A DNA stretch of 64,000 nt from Methylopila sp. M107 (lineage in GTDB: Bacteria > Pseudomonadota > Alphaproteobacteria > Rhizobiales > Methylopilaceae): contig NZ_ARWB01000001.1 in NCBI RefSeq assembly GCF_000384475.1, positions 2,708,176 through 2,772,175 of the forward strand. Direction: 5' to 3'. The position numbers and the translations under genes were made by a program. The notes below the pieces were generated by a model. It saw nothing but the letters and a program-made list of their open reading frames with translations. It was not told the origin of the DNA and did no database searches. This document shows positions 34,038 through 42,387 of this stretch, in pieces. Each line of letters starts with the position of its first letter. The first letter of the stretch is position 1.

Positions 34038-34150
34038 TCAATGATAGTCGACGATCTCGACATTCGAGGGTCCGGCCGCGCCGTCCGGCCACTCGAAGCA
34101 GATCCGCCATTGGGCGTTGATGGCTATCCGCCCGCTCGCCGACCCAAATG
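34038..34150 (-). pseudogene. higB toxin remnant (C-terminal fragment)
   Basis: In the minus-strand frame ending at 34038 the peptide reads SGRIAINAQWRICFEWPDGAAGPSNVEIVDYH, the characteristic end of HigB/RelE-like toxins. The reading frame is closed by a stop just upstream (about 34170), so only about 38 codons remain. The break falls where AT-rich foreign DNA with the trypsin-like gene begins, which suggests the insertion removed the 5' part. Confidence 0.75.
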
Positions 34151-34201
34151 GCTTATCGGAGCAGAGTCATACTGCGTTTAGAAAGTAATACAAAGTAATG
34201 T

Positions 34202-35209
34202 TCACGGAAATCGTTCTGATATCAAATCAATTATATGCTGTGAATCCAGGGCGGCTTGGACGGATATTCTTGAAATATCATCTTTTCGTTCAAAGGAGTT
34301 CGTAACAATTGCGACTACTGATCCGAGTTTGTTTAAAACAGGACTGCCGCTACTTCCTGGGGAGACTGCGTTTGAAATCAAAAGAAAATTTCCCGATTGC
34401 AAATAGGAAGTTACATTCCCGTTAACCTCGCCTTTGTGTGCAAGCAAATGAGAGTGTTTGCAATTTGGGATTGTAGGAAATCCAAGTGTAATGACTTCTG
34501 TCAATACTGGGCAAATGGGGAAGAGCGGAAGGCGTGTGGCAGAAATCGGAAAATCAAGGATAGGAGAGATGGAAATGTCGATATCTGGGTGATGACACCA
34601 TGTCAGATCGCTCGCGTTTTCGAGCGTCCAAGAGACTGCCGATATCTCTTTAATGATTACAGCCGCCGGATCAACATTATGTTTGGCAGTAACAAGGTAA
34701 CTGACATTTCGCTGTGCACGTGGATCGCGACAAATGAACCCGGTCCCAGTCCCCTCTCCATTGGGACTGTCGACTAAAATTCGGTATACAGCATCCTGTG
34801 CATACGAAATCGTACTTAGCAAGTGTAGGCTGATCGCATTATCAAGAATACCTTGATCGTAATAGTTTAAAATAACACTTTTATTAATTGTCAGGAAACT
34901 CACTATTCCAAAATTTGACGCGGTTATAATTTCTGTTTCTTTGCAATTACTTAGAAGTCGTGACAATATGTTCGTGTCCACGCCAACTGATTGCGCAAGT
35001 CCACGCACAATTGAATATATGATATTGAACTCAGATAAATGTCCGGATTTTATCATCTCGAGGCTGAGATTATTGGACTGTTTTTTGTGAGATTCAGCAA
35101 GAATATCGCAAATTTCTTTGTCGTCATTCGCAAATCGCGTCAAAAATTGACGGAGTAACGCTATCTCTTTCGGTTTCGAGAGTGCGATAACTTCTCCTAC
35201 CGTCAGCAT
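34202..35209 (-). CDS. trypsin-like serine protease, AT-rich and horizontally acquired
   Basis: 335 aa. A trypsin-fold domain occupies about 145-335: His in [10 protein letters not shown], Asp in HHPDIDISI and Ser in [11 protein letters not shown] make a complete catalytic triad. The N-terminal 140 residues are helical and unknown. No signal peptide, so it is probably cytoplasmic. Base composition is far more AT-rich than everything around it, with a codon use unlike its neighbours, and it sits between a truncated higB and the end of glpK. Stand-alone trypsin-like proteases of this type occur as effectors in several defence systems; function here is open. Confidence 0.8.
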   Translation of the reverse strand: MLTVGEVIALSKPKEIALLRQFLTRFANDDKEICDILAESHKKQSNNLSLEMIKSGHLSEFNIIYSIVRGLAQSVGVDTNILSRLLSNCKETEIITASNFGIVSFLTINKSVILNYYDQGILDNAISLHLLSTISYAQDAVYRILVDSPNGEGTGTGFICRDPRAQRNVSYLVTAKHNVDPAAVIIKEISAVSWTLENASDLTWCHHPDIDISISPILDFPISATRLPLFPICPVLTEVITLGFPTIPNCKHSHLLAHKGEVNGNVTSYLQSGNFLLISNAVSPGSSGSPVLNKLGSVVAIVTNSFERKDDISRISVQAALDSQHIIDLISERFP

Positions 35210-36717
35210 TGAGATTCCCTCAGCGAGAATCGCGTCTTCACCCGCCCCACGGCGTCGGCCCAGCCGGCGAGCTTGCGGCGGCGCGTCGCCTCGTCCATCG
35301 CGGGCTCGAAGCGGCGATCGAGCCGCCAGCTTTTCGCGAACTCTTCCGGCTCCGGACAGACGCCGGCGGCGAGCCCCGCCAGATAGGCTGCGCCGAGCGC
35401 CGTCGTCTCGAGGATCTGTGGCCGGTCGACGGGCGCGTCGAGGATGTCGGCCAGGAACTGCAGCGTCCAGTCGCTCGCCGTCATGCCGCCGTCGACGCGC
35501 AGCACGGCGCCGGCCTCGCCGTCCGGCCAGTCGGCCCGCATCGCGGCGACGAGGTCGGCGGTCTGGTGGCCGACGCTTTCAAGCGTGGCGCGGGCGATCT
35601 CGGCCTGGCCGGTCCCCCGCGTCAGCCCGATCAGCGCGCCGCGGGCGTCCGGGTCCCAATGCGGCGCGCCGAGGCCGACAAAGGCCGGCACCAGATAGAC
35701 GTCCTGATCGGGATCGGCGGCCCTCGCGAGCGCTTCCGTCTCCGACGCCTCGCGCACCAGCTTCAGCCCATCGCGCAGCCATTGCACGGCCGCGCCCGCG
35801 ACGAAGATCGCGCCTTCGAGCGCGTAGGTGCGCCGCCCTTCGAGCTGAAGCGCGACGGTCGTGAGGAGCTTGTGTTTCGAGGCGACCGGCTTGTTCCCGG
35901 TGTGGAGCAGCGCAAAGGCGCCGGTGCCGTAGGTCACCTTCGCCATGCCGGGGGAGAAGCAAGCCTGGCCCACGGTCGCGGCCTGCTGGTCGCCCGCGAC
36001 GCCGAGAATGCGGATCGCCCCGCCGAACAGCTCCGGCGTCGTCTCGCCGAAATCGCCGGAGGAGTCGCGGATCTCCGGCAGCATCCTCTCCGGCACGCCG
36101 AACGCCTCGCAGAGATCGTCGTCGAACGAGCCCTTGTAGATGTCATAGAGCAGCGTGCGGCAGGCGTTGGTGGCGTCGGTCGCGTGGCTCTTTCCGCCGG
36201 TGAGCCGCCAGATCAGATAGGCGTCGACGGTGCCGAACAGCAGCTCGCCGGCCTCCGCGCGGGCCCGCGCGCCGTCCACATGGTCGAGAATCCAGGCGAG
36301 CTTGGTGGCGGAGAAATAGGGGTCCAGCACAAGGCCAGTCTTCGCCGTGACGTCGGCTTCCGCGCCGTCGCGCTTCATGCGCGCGCAGGCGTCCGCGGTG
36401 CGGCGGTCCTGCCAGACGATGGCGTTGTGGATCGCCTTGCCGGTAGTCCGTTCCCAGACGATGGTCGTCTCGCGCTGGTTCGTGATGCCGAGCCCCGCGA
36501 CCTCCGACGCCCGGACGCCGGCGCGCGCCAGCGCCTCCGCCGCGGTGGCTATGGTGGTGGCGAAGATGTCCTCGGGGTCGTGCTCGACCCAGCCGGGTTT
36601 TGGAAAGATCTGCCGGAACTCGCGTTGGGCGGAGGCGATCGGGTTCAGCGCGCCGTCGAACAGGATCGCGCGCGTCGAGGTCGTGCCCTGGTCGATCGCA
36701 AGGATGTGGGTCTCCAT
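35203..36717 (-). CDS. glpK: glycerol kinase
   Basis: 504 aa from the ATG at 36717. FGGY kinase signatures: [69 protein letters not shown] and [11 protein letters not shown]. It phosphorylates glycerol for glpD. The last residues (SLRESQC) run 7 bp into the start of the AT-rich trypsin gene, so the native C-terminus may have been altered by the insertion. glpD lies upstream beyond hicAB. Confidence 0.96.
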   Translation of the reverse strand: METHILAIDQGTTSTRAILFDGALNPIASAQREFRQIFPKPGWVEHDPEDIFATTIATAAEALARAGVRASEVAGLGITNQRETTIVWERTTGKAIHNAIVWQDRRTADACARMKRDGAEADVTAKTGLVLDPYFSATKLAWILDHVDGARARAEAGELLFGTVDAYLIWRLTGGKSHATDATNACRTLLYDIYKGSFDDDLCEAFGVPERMLPEIRDSSGDFGETTPELFGGAIRILGVAGDQQAATVGQACFSPGMAKVTYGTGAFALLHTGNKPVASKHKLLTTVALQLEGRRTYALEGAIFVAGAAVQWLRDGLKLVREASETEALARAADPDQDVYLVPAFVGLGAPHWDPDARGALIGLTRGTGQAEIARATLESVGHQTADLVAAMRADWPDGEAGAVLRVDGGMTASDWTLQFLADILDAPVDRPQILETTALGAAYLAGLAAGVCPEPEEFAKSWRLDRRFEPAMDEATRRRKLAGWADAVGRVKTRFSLRESQC

Positions 36718-36881
36718 GAAGGGAACATCCGCGTCGGGGGGATCGCTCGCAACCCAGCCGTTCCGCCTAGCGCCCCGAACTTCCAGGCTTGGCCCGGACC
36801 ATAAAACGCAACTTAGCCGACCATTCAGCGGACTGGTTGTCCACCAGACCGAATGCACTTGGCGAAAACAAGAAAATTATG

Positions 36882-36893
36882 CATACTTGTATG
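36882..36893. promoter_or_regulatory. candidate hicAB operator
   Basis: CATAC-TT-GTATG, a perfect 5-bp inverted repeat, lies immediately before the hicA start codon. HicB antitoxins with a ribbon-helix-helix or HTH domain usually bind such sites to repress the operon. Confidence 0.5.
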
Positions 36894-36894
36894 T

Positions 36895-37083
36895 ATGGAC
36901 AGCCGGGGCGTGATTGCGGCCTTGAAGGCGGATGGATGGGAGGAGGTCGCCCGCCGGGGGAGCCATGTTCAGTTCAAACATCCGACCAAGCCCGGCCGGG
37001 TGACCGTGCCGCATCCGAAGAGAGATTTCCCGGCCGGCACGCTGAAGTCGATCGAGAAACAGTCGGGTTTGTCCCTGAGGTAA
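36895..37083 (+). CDS. hicA: HicA mRNA-interferase toxin
   Basis: 62 aa from the ATG at 36895. The dsRBD-like HicA fold is clear: MDSRGVIAALKADGWEEVARRGSHVQFKHPTKPGRVTVPHPKRDFPAGTLKSIEKQSGL, with catalytic His in GSHVQF. It is translationally coupled to hicB (TAATG). HicA cleaves mRNA when unbound. It sits between glpK and glpD on the opposite strand. Confidence 0.93.
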   Translation: MDSRGVIAALKADGWEEVARRGSHVQFKHPTKPGRVTVPHPKRDFPAGTLKSIEKQSGLSLR

Positions 37084-37484
37084 TGGTCATGCGCAGCTAC
37101 ATCGCTTTGATCCATAAGGACGCCGATAGCGATTTTGGCGTCTCGTTTCCGGACCTTCCGGGCGTGGTCACCGCTGGGTCCTCGATCGACGAGGCGCGCG
37201 CTTTGGCCCAGGAAGCTCTCGCCCTTCACCTGGAGGGAATGGCGGAAGACGGAGAGGCTCCTCCTGAGCCGTCCACCCTCGACGTCATCATGGCTGTTCG
37301 AGAAAATAGAGACGCCGTCGCCGCTCTAATTCCGGCTCCGTCATTGCAAGCTCGCGCCATCCGCATCAGCGTCACGTTCCCCGAGGACGTTCTGGGTGAG
37401 GTCGATCGCTACGCCGAAATGCACGGCTACACGCGATCCGGTTTCCTACAGTCGGCGGCTAAAAAGGCGATAAAGGCAATCTGA
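37083..37484 (+). CDS. hicB: HicB antitoxin
   Basis: 133 aa; an ATG at 37089 is an equally good start (MRSYIALIHKD). The HicB domain IALIHKDADSDFGVSFPDLPGVVTAGSSIDEARALAQEALALHLEGM is followed by a C-terminal ribbon-helix-helix-like DNA-binding tail (IRISVTFPEDVLGEVDRYAEMHGYTRSGFLQSAAKKA). It neutralises HicA and likely represses the operon. Both genes look intact. Confidence 0.93.
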   Translation: MVMRSYIALIHKDADSDFGVSFPDLPGVVTAGSSIDEARALAQEALALHLEGMAEDGEAPPEPSTLDVIMAVRENRDAVAALIPAPSLQARAIRISVTFPEDVLGEVDRYAEMHGYTRSGFLQSAAKKAIKAI

Positions 37485-37529
37485 GGGTCGACTGCTGCGA
37501 ACAGTTCACCTCGCTCAAGCTCTAAAGCC

Positions 37530-39008
37530 TCAAGCCTCCCCGTCCGGCATGACGTCGGCGAGCCTGCGCCGGCCCTCTTCCGAAAACCTCAAGCCGAGCT
37601 TGGTGCGGCGCCACAGCACGTCTTCCGCCGTGCGGGCCCACTCCTTGGCGATCAGGTAGCGGACCTCGCGTTCGGTGAGGTTGGCGTCGAAGGTCTGGCC
37701 GAGATCGCTCGCGGTGCGCGCGCCGTCCAGAATGTCCCAGGCGCGCGAGCCGTAGGAGCGTGCGAGCCGGGCGGCGAGCGCCGGGTCGAGGAACGCGAAA
37801 CCACGCCGAAGACGCTCGTCGAGCGGGTCGTCGCCATGCACGCCGCCGCCCGGCAGTGGAGAGCGGCCGGTCCACTGGCCGCTCGGGACCTCGGTCGCTT
37901 CGCCGAGCTTCTCGAGCGCGGCTTCCGCGAGCTTGCGGTAGGTCGTGATCTTGCCGCCATAGACGGTGAGCAGCGGCGCGCGGTCTTCCGCGTGGTCGAG
38001 CGCGAGCGCGTAGTCGCGGGTCGCGTCCTTGGCCGAGCCGGCGCCGCCGGCGTGCAGCGGCCGCACCCCGGCGAAGGACCACACCACGTCCTCGGCGTAG
38101 ACAGGCTCGCGGAACGCCGCGCTCGCGGCTTCGCACAGATACGCGATCTCGGCCTGCGACGGCTCGACGTCGTCGGGCGCCGCGTCGTGGTCGACGTCCG
38201 TGGTGCCGATCAGCGTGAAGTCGTCCTCGAAGGGGATGGCGAACACCACGCGGCCGTCCGGCTGCTGGAAGATGTACGCCCGGTCGTGGTCGAACAGTCT
38301 TGGCGTGACGATATGGCTGCCGCGGACAAGGCGGATGTCGGCGGCCTCCTCGGCCCGCACCACGCCGCGCGCGACCTCGTCGACCCAGGGCCCCGCGGCG
38401 TTGACGAGCGCGCGGGCGCGGATCTCGCCGGTCACCGCGCCGCTCAGGCGCAGGCGCCAGATCCCGTCGTCGCGCGCCGCGCCCACGCAATAGGTGCGCG
38501 GGGCGATCGAGGCGCCGCGCTCGGCCGCGTCCATCGCGTTCAGGACGACGAGGCGGGCGTCGTCGACCCAGCAATCGGCATATTCGAGCGCGCGGCCGGG
38601 CGCGGCAAGCGGCTCGCCCGCCGGGTCGGAGGCGAGGTCGAGCGCGCGGGAGCGGCCGAGCGTCTTGCGGCCGCCGAGATTGTCGTAGAGCAGCAGCCCA
38701 AGCCGGAGCTTCGGCCATGACCGCAGGCCCGCGGCGTGCGGCAGCACGAAGCGCATCGGGCGGACGATATGCGGCGCAAGCTTCAGCAGCGTCTCGCGCT
38801 CGGCGAGCGCCTCGCGCACCATGCGGAACTCGAACTGCTCGAGATAGCGCAGGCCGCCATGGACGAGCTTGGTCGAGGCCGACGAGGTCCCGCCGCCGAG
38901 GTCGCCCTTGTCGCAGAGGAACACGGACATGCCGCGCCCGGCCGCGTCGCGGGCGATTCCGCAGCCGTTGACGCCGCCGCCGATGATGGCGAGATCGAAC
39001 AGGCTCAA
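37530..39008 (-). CDS. glpD: glycerol-3-phosphate dehydrogenase
   Basis: 492 aa. FAD-binding N-terminus DLAIIGGGVNGCGIARDAAGRG and the family motifs SASTKLVHGGLRYLEQFEFRMVREAL, RGSHIV and GGKITTYRKLAE are intact. It oxidises glycerol-3-phosphate to dihydroxyacetone phosphate at the inner membrane and passes electrons to quinone. With glpK it forms a glycerol-use pathway, split here by hicAB on the other strand. No glpR or transporter is in the window. Confidence 0.96.
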   Translation of the reverse strand: MSLFDLAIIGGGVNGCGIARDAAGRGMSVFLCDKGDLGGGTSSASTKLVHGGLRYLEQFEFRMVREALAERETLLKLAPHIVRPMRFVLPHAAGLRSWPKLRLGLLLYDNLGGRKTLGRSRALDLASDPAGEPLAAPGRALEYADCWVDDARLVVLNAMDAAERGASIAPRTYCVGAARDDGIWRLRLSGAVTGEIRARALVNAAGPWVDEVARGVVRAEEAADIRLVRGSHIVTPRLFDHDRAYIFQQPDGRVVFAIPFEDDFTLIGTTDVDHDAAPDDVEPSQAEIAYLCEAASAAFREPVYAEDVVWSFAGVRPLHAGGAGSAKDATRDYALALDHAEDRAPLLTVYGGKITTYRKLAEAALEKLGEATEVPSGQWTGRSPLPGGGVHGDDPLDERLRRGFAFLDPALAARLARSYGSRAWDILDGARTASDLGQTFDANLTEREVRYLIAKEWARTAEDVLWRRTKLGLRFSEEGRRRLADVMPDGEA

Positions 39009-39257
39009 CGCGGGAGGCCCGGCGGGCCGGCGGGGCGGGGGAGGGACGACGTCGTACGCACGGGCGCCCTTATAGACCCAAGCTTCGAAGCCGATAAGAG
39101 CGCGCGGCGCGGCTCGCCTACAATCGCTTAGTTGCCTTGCTGCAACGCCTTACCTCTTCTTGGTCCGCGTTATTGCTTTTGAAGGCCCCGGCCCGACAAA
39201 TGACCCTCGAGACGCGGGCTTCCCCCAACCGATCGTCCGCCAAAGGGTCCTGTATCA

Positions 39258-40085
39258 ATGTCCAGCCGTATCGCCCTTCTCGCCGCAGTATCCGTTCTCG
39301 CGACGGCCGGCGCGGCGCGCGCAGCCGACATCGCGCTGGAGCAGCCGGTCGCGGTCGAGGCCGTCAAGGAAGGCTGGATCGTCACGCTGAAGGCGACCGG
39401 CACCTACGCGCCGAAATTCGAAGGCACGAAGAAGTACGGCTTCTCCGGCTTCCCCGGAATCAGCATCCGCCGGCCGGGCCAGCCCTGGAAGTTCGGCGCG
39501 CCGGATGACGGTTTCGGCTTCGCGGTGATCGACACGCCGTGGCTGCAGATCGGCCCGGTGGCGCGCATCCGCTCCGAGCGCGATTCGAGCGACGCCCGCA
39601 AGTTCCGCCACATGGACGACATCGAGTGGGGCGTGGAGCCCGGCGCGTTCGTCGAGGTCTATCCGCTCGAAGTGCTGCGCATCCGCGGCGAGCTGCGCCA
39701 TGGCGTGTGGGGCTCGGACGGCTTCGTCGGCAACATCTCGGCCGACTACATCCAGCGCATCGACAAGTTCACGGTGTCGTTCGGTCCGCGGACCGAGATC
39801 GGCGACAGCGACTTCACCAACACCTATTTCGGCGTCAGCCGCCGCGAGGCCTCGTTCTACGGCGGCCGGATCCGCGCCTACAAGGCCGACGGCGGCGTGA
39901 AGTCGGTCGGCGTCGCGGGCGCGGTCACCTATGACTGGACCGACAACTGGGCCACGACCGCGTTCGGCGCCTACAACCATCTGACCGGCGACGCCGGCAA
40001 GAGCCCGGTCGCAAAGCAGCTCGGCACCAAGAACTCCTACACGGTCGGCCTCGGCCTCGCTTATTCGTTCGGCGTGAACTGGTAA
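39258..40085 (+). CDS. MipA/OmpV-family outer-membrane protein
   Basis: 275 aa with a signal peptide (MSSRIALLAAVSVLATAGAA, cleavage near AARAAD). The mature protein is rich in alternating beta segments, for example WIVTLKATGTYAPKFEG, FGVSRREASFYGG, and ends with the aromatic SYTVGLGLAYSFGVNW typical of beta-barrel assembly signals. The MipA/OmpV domain is associated with outer-membrane scaffolding or adhesion; precise role unknown. Confidence 0.85.
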   Translation: MSSRIALLAAVSVLATAGAARAADIALEQPVAVEAVKEGWIVTLKATGTYAPKFEGTKKYGFSGFPGISIRRPGQPWKFGAPDDGFGFAVIDTPWLQIGPVARIRSERDSSDARKFRHMDDIEWGVEPGAFVEVYPLEVLRIRGELRHGVWGSDGFVGNISADYIQRIDKFTVSFGPRTEIGDSDFTNTYFGVSRREASFYGGRIRAYKADGGVKSVGVAGAVTYDWTDNWATTAFGAYNHLTGDAGKSPVAKQLGTKNSYTVGLGLAYSFGVNW

Positions 40086-40110
40086 GGGCGCAAAGCCTTA
40101 CGGATCGTCG

Positions 40111-40132
40111 TCGCCGGACGTGGGTCCGGCGA
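40111..40132. terminator. hairpin terminator candidate after MipA gene
   Basis: TCGCCGGAC-GTGG-GTCCGGCGA is a perfect 9-bp stem with a 4-nt loop, 25 bp after the stop codon. No T-run follows, so it may be a weak or factor-dependent terminator. Confidence 0.5.
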
Positions 40133-40277
40133 TCCGCCGTCTTCGCGGCGCAAGATGGCCGGGCGACCGGCCTTATCGTTCACATTCGACTGAAATCGGA
40201 AGCACGGCCGTTACCGGCCGCGTGACAGGCTTCGCGCTCGACCGCCGCATTGCGGCCGGGAGCCAGGAGCCGTCGCC

Positions 40278-40679
40278 ATGGCGATCGAACCGCTGGGATA
40301 CACAGATCGCTCGCAGCCGATCTCGGCGCTGCGGCAGGCCGAGGCCGCCGCGGTCGAGACCGCGCCCGATCCCGCGAGGCTCGCAGCCGCCGCCGGCGCC
40401 TCCGCGCTTGCGGGCCTGTCGCCCTTCGCGGCCGAGGCGCGGCGGACGAGCGAGCTGGCGGCGGCCGCCAAGGCCGCGTCGGTGGCGCTCGTCACGCAGC
40501 CCGTGCCGGTCCCGCCGACCGAACCGAACGCCACGACGGTCGAGCGGATCGAGCCCGTCGAGACGCCGCTTCGGCGGGAACCGGACGACGCCGCAGACGC
40601 CTATCGATCGACCGCCGAGGCGCAGGACGATCCGGCGCCCGGGACGGCGCCCGGGCGAAGCCTGTCGCGAGTGGCCTGA
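40278..40679 (+). CDS. hypothetical Ala/Pro-rich protein
   Basis: 133 aa, low complexity, with long Ala-rich stretches and acidic Pro-rich segments. No signal peptide, membrane segment or domain I recognise. Coding is plausible because an ATG with a nearby AGGAG (SD) starts it and no competing gene is present on either strand, but composition alone could create such a frame. Confidence 0.45.
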   Translation: MAIEPLGYTDRSQPISALRQAEAAAVETAPDPARLAAAAGASALAGLSPFAAEARRTSELAAAAKAASVALVTQPVPVPPTEPNATTVERIEPVETPLRREPDDAADAYRSTAEAQDDPAPGTAPGRSLSRVA

Positions 40680-40783
40680 GGTTTTACGGAGGTCGGGGCG
40701 CGGCGCGTCCGGCCGCGCATGCGCGACCGTTTCGAGCCGACCTGAAACCGGTCGCCGAACAGATCAAAGAAAACCGTGAGGAA

Positions 40784-40860
40784 TGGTACTGCCACCCCGG
40801 CTTGAACGGGGGACCTCCAGATCCACAATCTGGCGCTCTAACCAACTGAGCTATGGCAGC
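40784..40860 (-). tRNA. tRNA-His(GTG)
   Basis: 77 nt including an encoded CCA. The anticodon arm CCAGA-TTGTGGA-TCTGG gives anticodon GTG, and D and T arms (GTTCAAGCC) are normal. The discriminator is A73 with a G-U pair at 1-72, in line with the non-canonical alphaproteobacterial tRNA-His that lacks the genomic G-1. Confidence 0.95.
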
Positions 40861-41005
40861 ACGGGGGCGCTTGTCGCAGGCGCGCCGGAACCTCTAGGTG
40901 AAACGATCCGCGCGGGCAAGCTTCGCGGGGCGCAAAATCAAAACGAGGGACGTAACGCGAAACGCCTCGGCTCAAAATCGTGAAGAGCAGAGGCCCTCAA
41001 ACGAC

Positions 41006-41044
41006 AAAACGCCCGGCCCGCCAAAACCCTGCGGACCGGGCGTT
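41006..41044 (-). terminator. intrinsic terminator after the phasin genes
   Basis: In minus-strand sense ACGCCCGGTCCGC pairs with GCGGGCCGGGCGT around a short loop and is followed by TTTTG. One mismatch in a 13-bp stem. It ends the first phasin transcript. Confidence 0.75.
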
Positions 41045-41089
41045 CTGCTACTGGCGCCGAAACGCTACGCGGCGCGTCTCAGACTGACT

Positions 41090-41578
41090 TCACTTCGGCT
41101 GGGCGAAGGAAGCGGCCTTGGAGGCGAGATCCTGGAGCGGCTTGGCGCCTTCGGAGACCGCCTTCTGGGCGAGCGTCGAAAGCTCCTTCACCTGGACGCC
41201 GACGACCTCGAACTGCTGCTGGGCGTAGGACGACTGCAGCTCGATCGCCTGGGTGACCGACTTCGCGCCGATCAGGGCCTGCAGGAAGTCGAAATGCGCG
41301 TTGAGGTTCGAGCGGGTCGCCTCGACGGACTTGCGACCGAGCTCCTTGTAGCCCTTCGACGCGGTCGCGTAGGCGTCCTCGAGGGCGTCGGTCGCCTCTT
41401 CGCTGACGGACTTCCACTTGGCGTAGCCGTCCTTGGCCTGCTTCACCGACTTCTCGGCGAACTCACGAACCGGCGCCGGAGCGTCGGCGACGGCCTTGTC
41501 GGCGGCCGCGAAGGACTCGGTGACGAACTCGTCGGTCTTGGCGGCGGCGGCGTTCTTGGTGGTGGTAGCCATAGTCAT
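41090..41578 (-). CDS. phasin family protein (PHA granule-associated)
   Basis: 162 aa, Lys/Ala-rich and helical, with the phasin_2 pattern AEKSVKQAKDGYAKWKSVSEEATDALEDAYATASKGYKELGRKSVEATRSNLNAHFDFLQALIGAKS. Phasins coat polyhydroxyalkanoate granules. Two phasin genes lie in tandem here, with PhaR-type TGCNNNGCA sites between them, suggesting PHA-dependent control. Confidence 0.9.
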   Translation of the reverse strand: MTMATTTKNAAAAKTDEFVTESFAAADKAVADAPAPVREFAEKSVKQAKDGYAKWKSVSEEATDALEDAYATASKGYKELGRKSVEATRSNLNAHFDFLQALIGAKSVTQAIELQSSYAQQQFEVVGVQVKELSTLAQKAVSEGAKPLQDLASKAASFAQPK

Positions 41579-41699
41579 TCACCTCTTGAAGGGTAAGCGG
41601 CGGACATATGGTTACAAAGGTCGGCAGCGCTCCGCCGGATCGCTGAACCGCCTGGGCGGCGCGCCGAGCTGAAGTCCGCTGGCGTCGCCAATCCTTGTG

Positions 41700-41731
41700 T
41701 GCAGTGCAACATAAAGGCAGGTTGCACTGCA
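41700..41731. promoter_or_regulatory. inverted repeat with PhaR-type half-sites upstream of phasin
   Basis: TGCAGTGCAAC (41700-41710) and its reverse complement GTTGCACTGCA (41721-41731) are separated by 10 bp. Each contains a TGCNNNGCA motif (TGCAGTGCA, TGCACTGCA), the pattern reported for the PHA-responsive repressor PhaR. It is 120 bp upstream of the first phasin's start. Confidence 0.6.
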
Positions 41732-41757
41732 TTCAAGCCCGGGCGGCAAATTTTATT

Positions 41758-42132
41758 TCAGTTTTTTGCAGGGCCCTTTCCGCCCGCCACGGCGCCCATC
41801 TCCTGCACCTGTTTGGTCAGGGTCTCGATCTGGTGCTTGGCGAATTCGGTCTGGATCTTGAGCACGTCCTCGACGGTGCCGGCGCGCACGAGCTTCTGCG
41901 CGTAGTTGAAGCTCGCCGACATGTTCTGCTCGGCGAAGCTGACCGCGGCGCCTGCGACGGCGCGCATGTTCACCTGGGCCGAGGTGGTCTGGGTGTCGAG
42001 GGCGTTGGAGGCCTTGTAGGCGGCGTCGAGGAAGCTGTCGAAGGCCTTGCGGGCCTGGTCGACGCTCTTCTCGGCGAAGTCGCGCATCTCGCTCGGGATT
42101 TCGTAGGAACCGGGCTTCGGGGGCGTGGTCAT
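41758..42132 (-). CDS. second phasin family protein
   Basis: 124 aa from the ATG at 42132. A phasin_2-like helix region runs EMRDFAEKSVDQARKAFDSFLDAAYKASNALDTQTTSAQVNMRAVAGAAVSFAEQNMSASFNYAQKLVRAGT, then a C-terminal coiled segment with GGKGPAKN. A divergent paralogue of the adjacent phasin; function in PHA granule coating is inferred from family. Confidence 0.88.
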   Translation of the reverse strand: MTTPPKPGSYEIPSEMRDFAEKSVDQARKAFDSFLDAAYKASNALDTQTTSAQVNMRAVAGAAVSFAEQNMSASFNYAQKLVRAGTVEDVLKIQTEFAKHQIETLTKQVQEMGAVAGGKGPAKN

Positions 42133-42387
42133 GGGCGGCGGTCTCCCTGATCTTATCGTCCGGTTCCGCGGCGCGACCAGAGGTCGCTGCGACCGGCCGA
42201 CATCCTCGATATCTAGGGATCGGGGCGTGCGCAATTCTGCCAATGGACCTCCGAGTGCATCTCCCCGTTAACCATGCGGCCGGATCGCTTTGGACAGGCC
42301 GCCGCGATCGATGGACGCTCGGCGCGACCACGGCTATTTAAGGTTTCGTTAACCTTAGACTGCGCCCGGCGCTCCGGGAGGAGCGAC

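Noticed and set aside
34397..34777. 126-codon plus-strand frame within the trypsin gene
   Set aside because: Antisense of a gene with a clear catalytic triad; no resemblance to a protein family.
40783..40983. Open frame of 66 codons over tRNA-His
   Set aside because: Antisense translation of the tRNA (RLERGTSRSTIWRSNQLSYGS) and no upstream signal.
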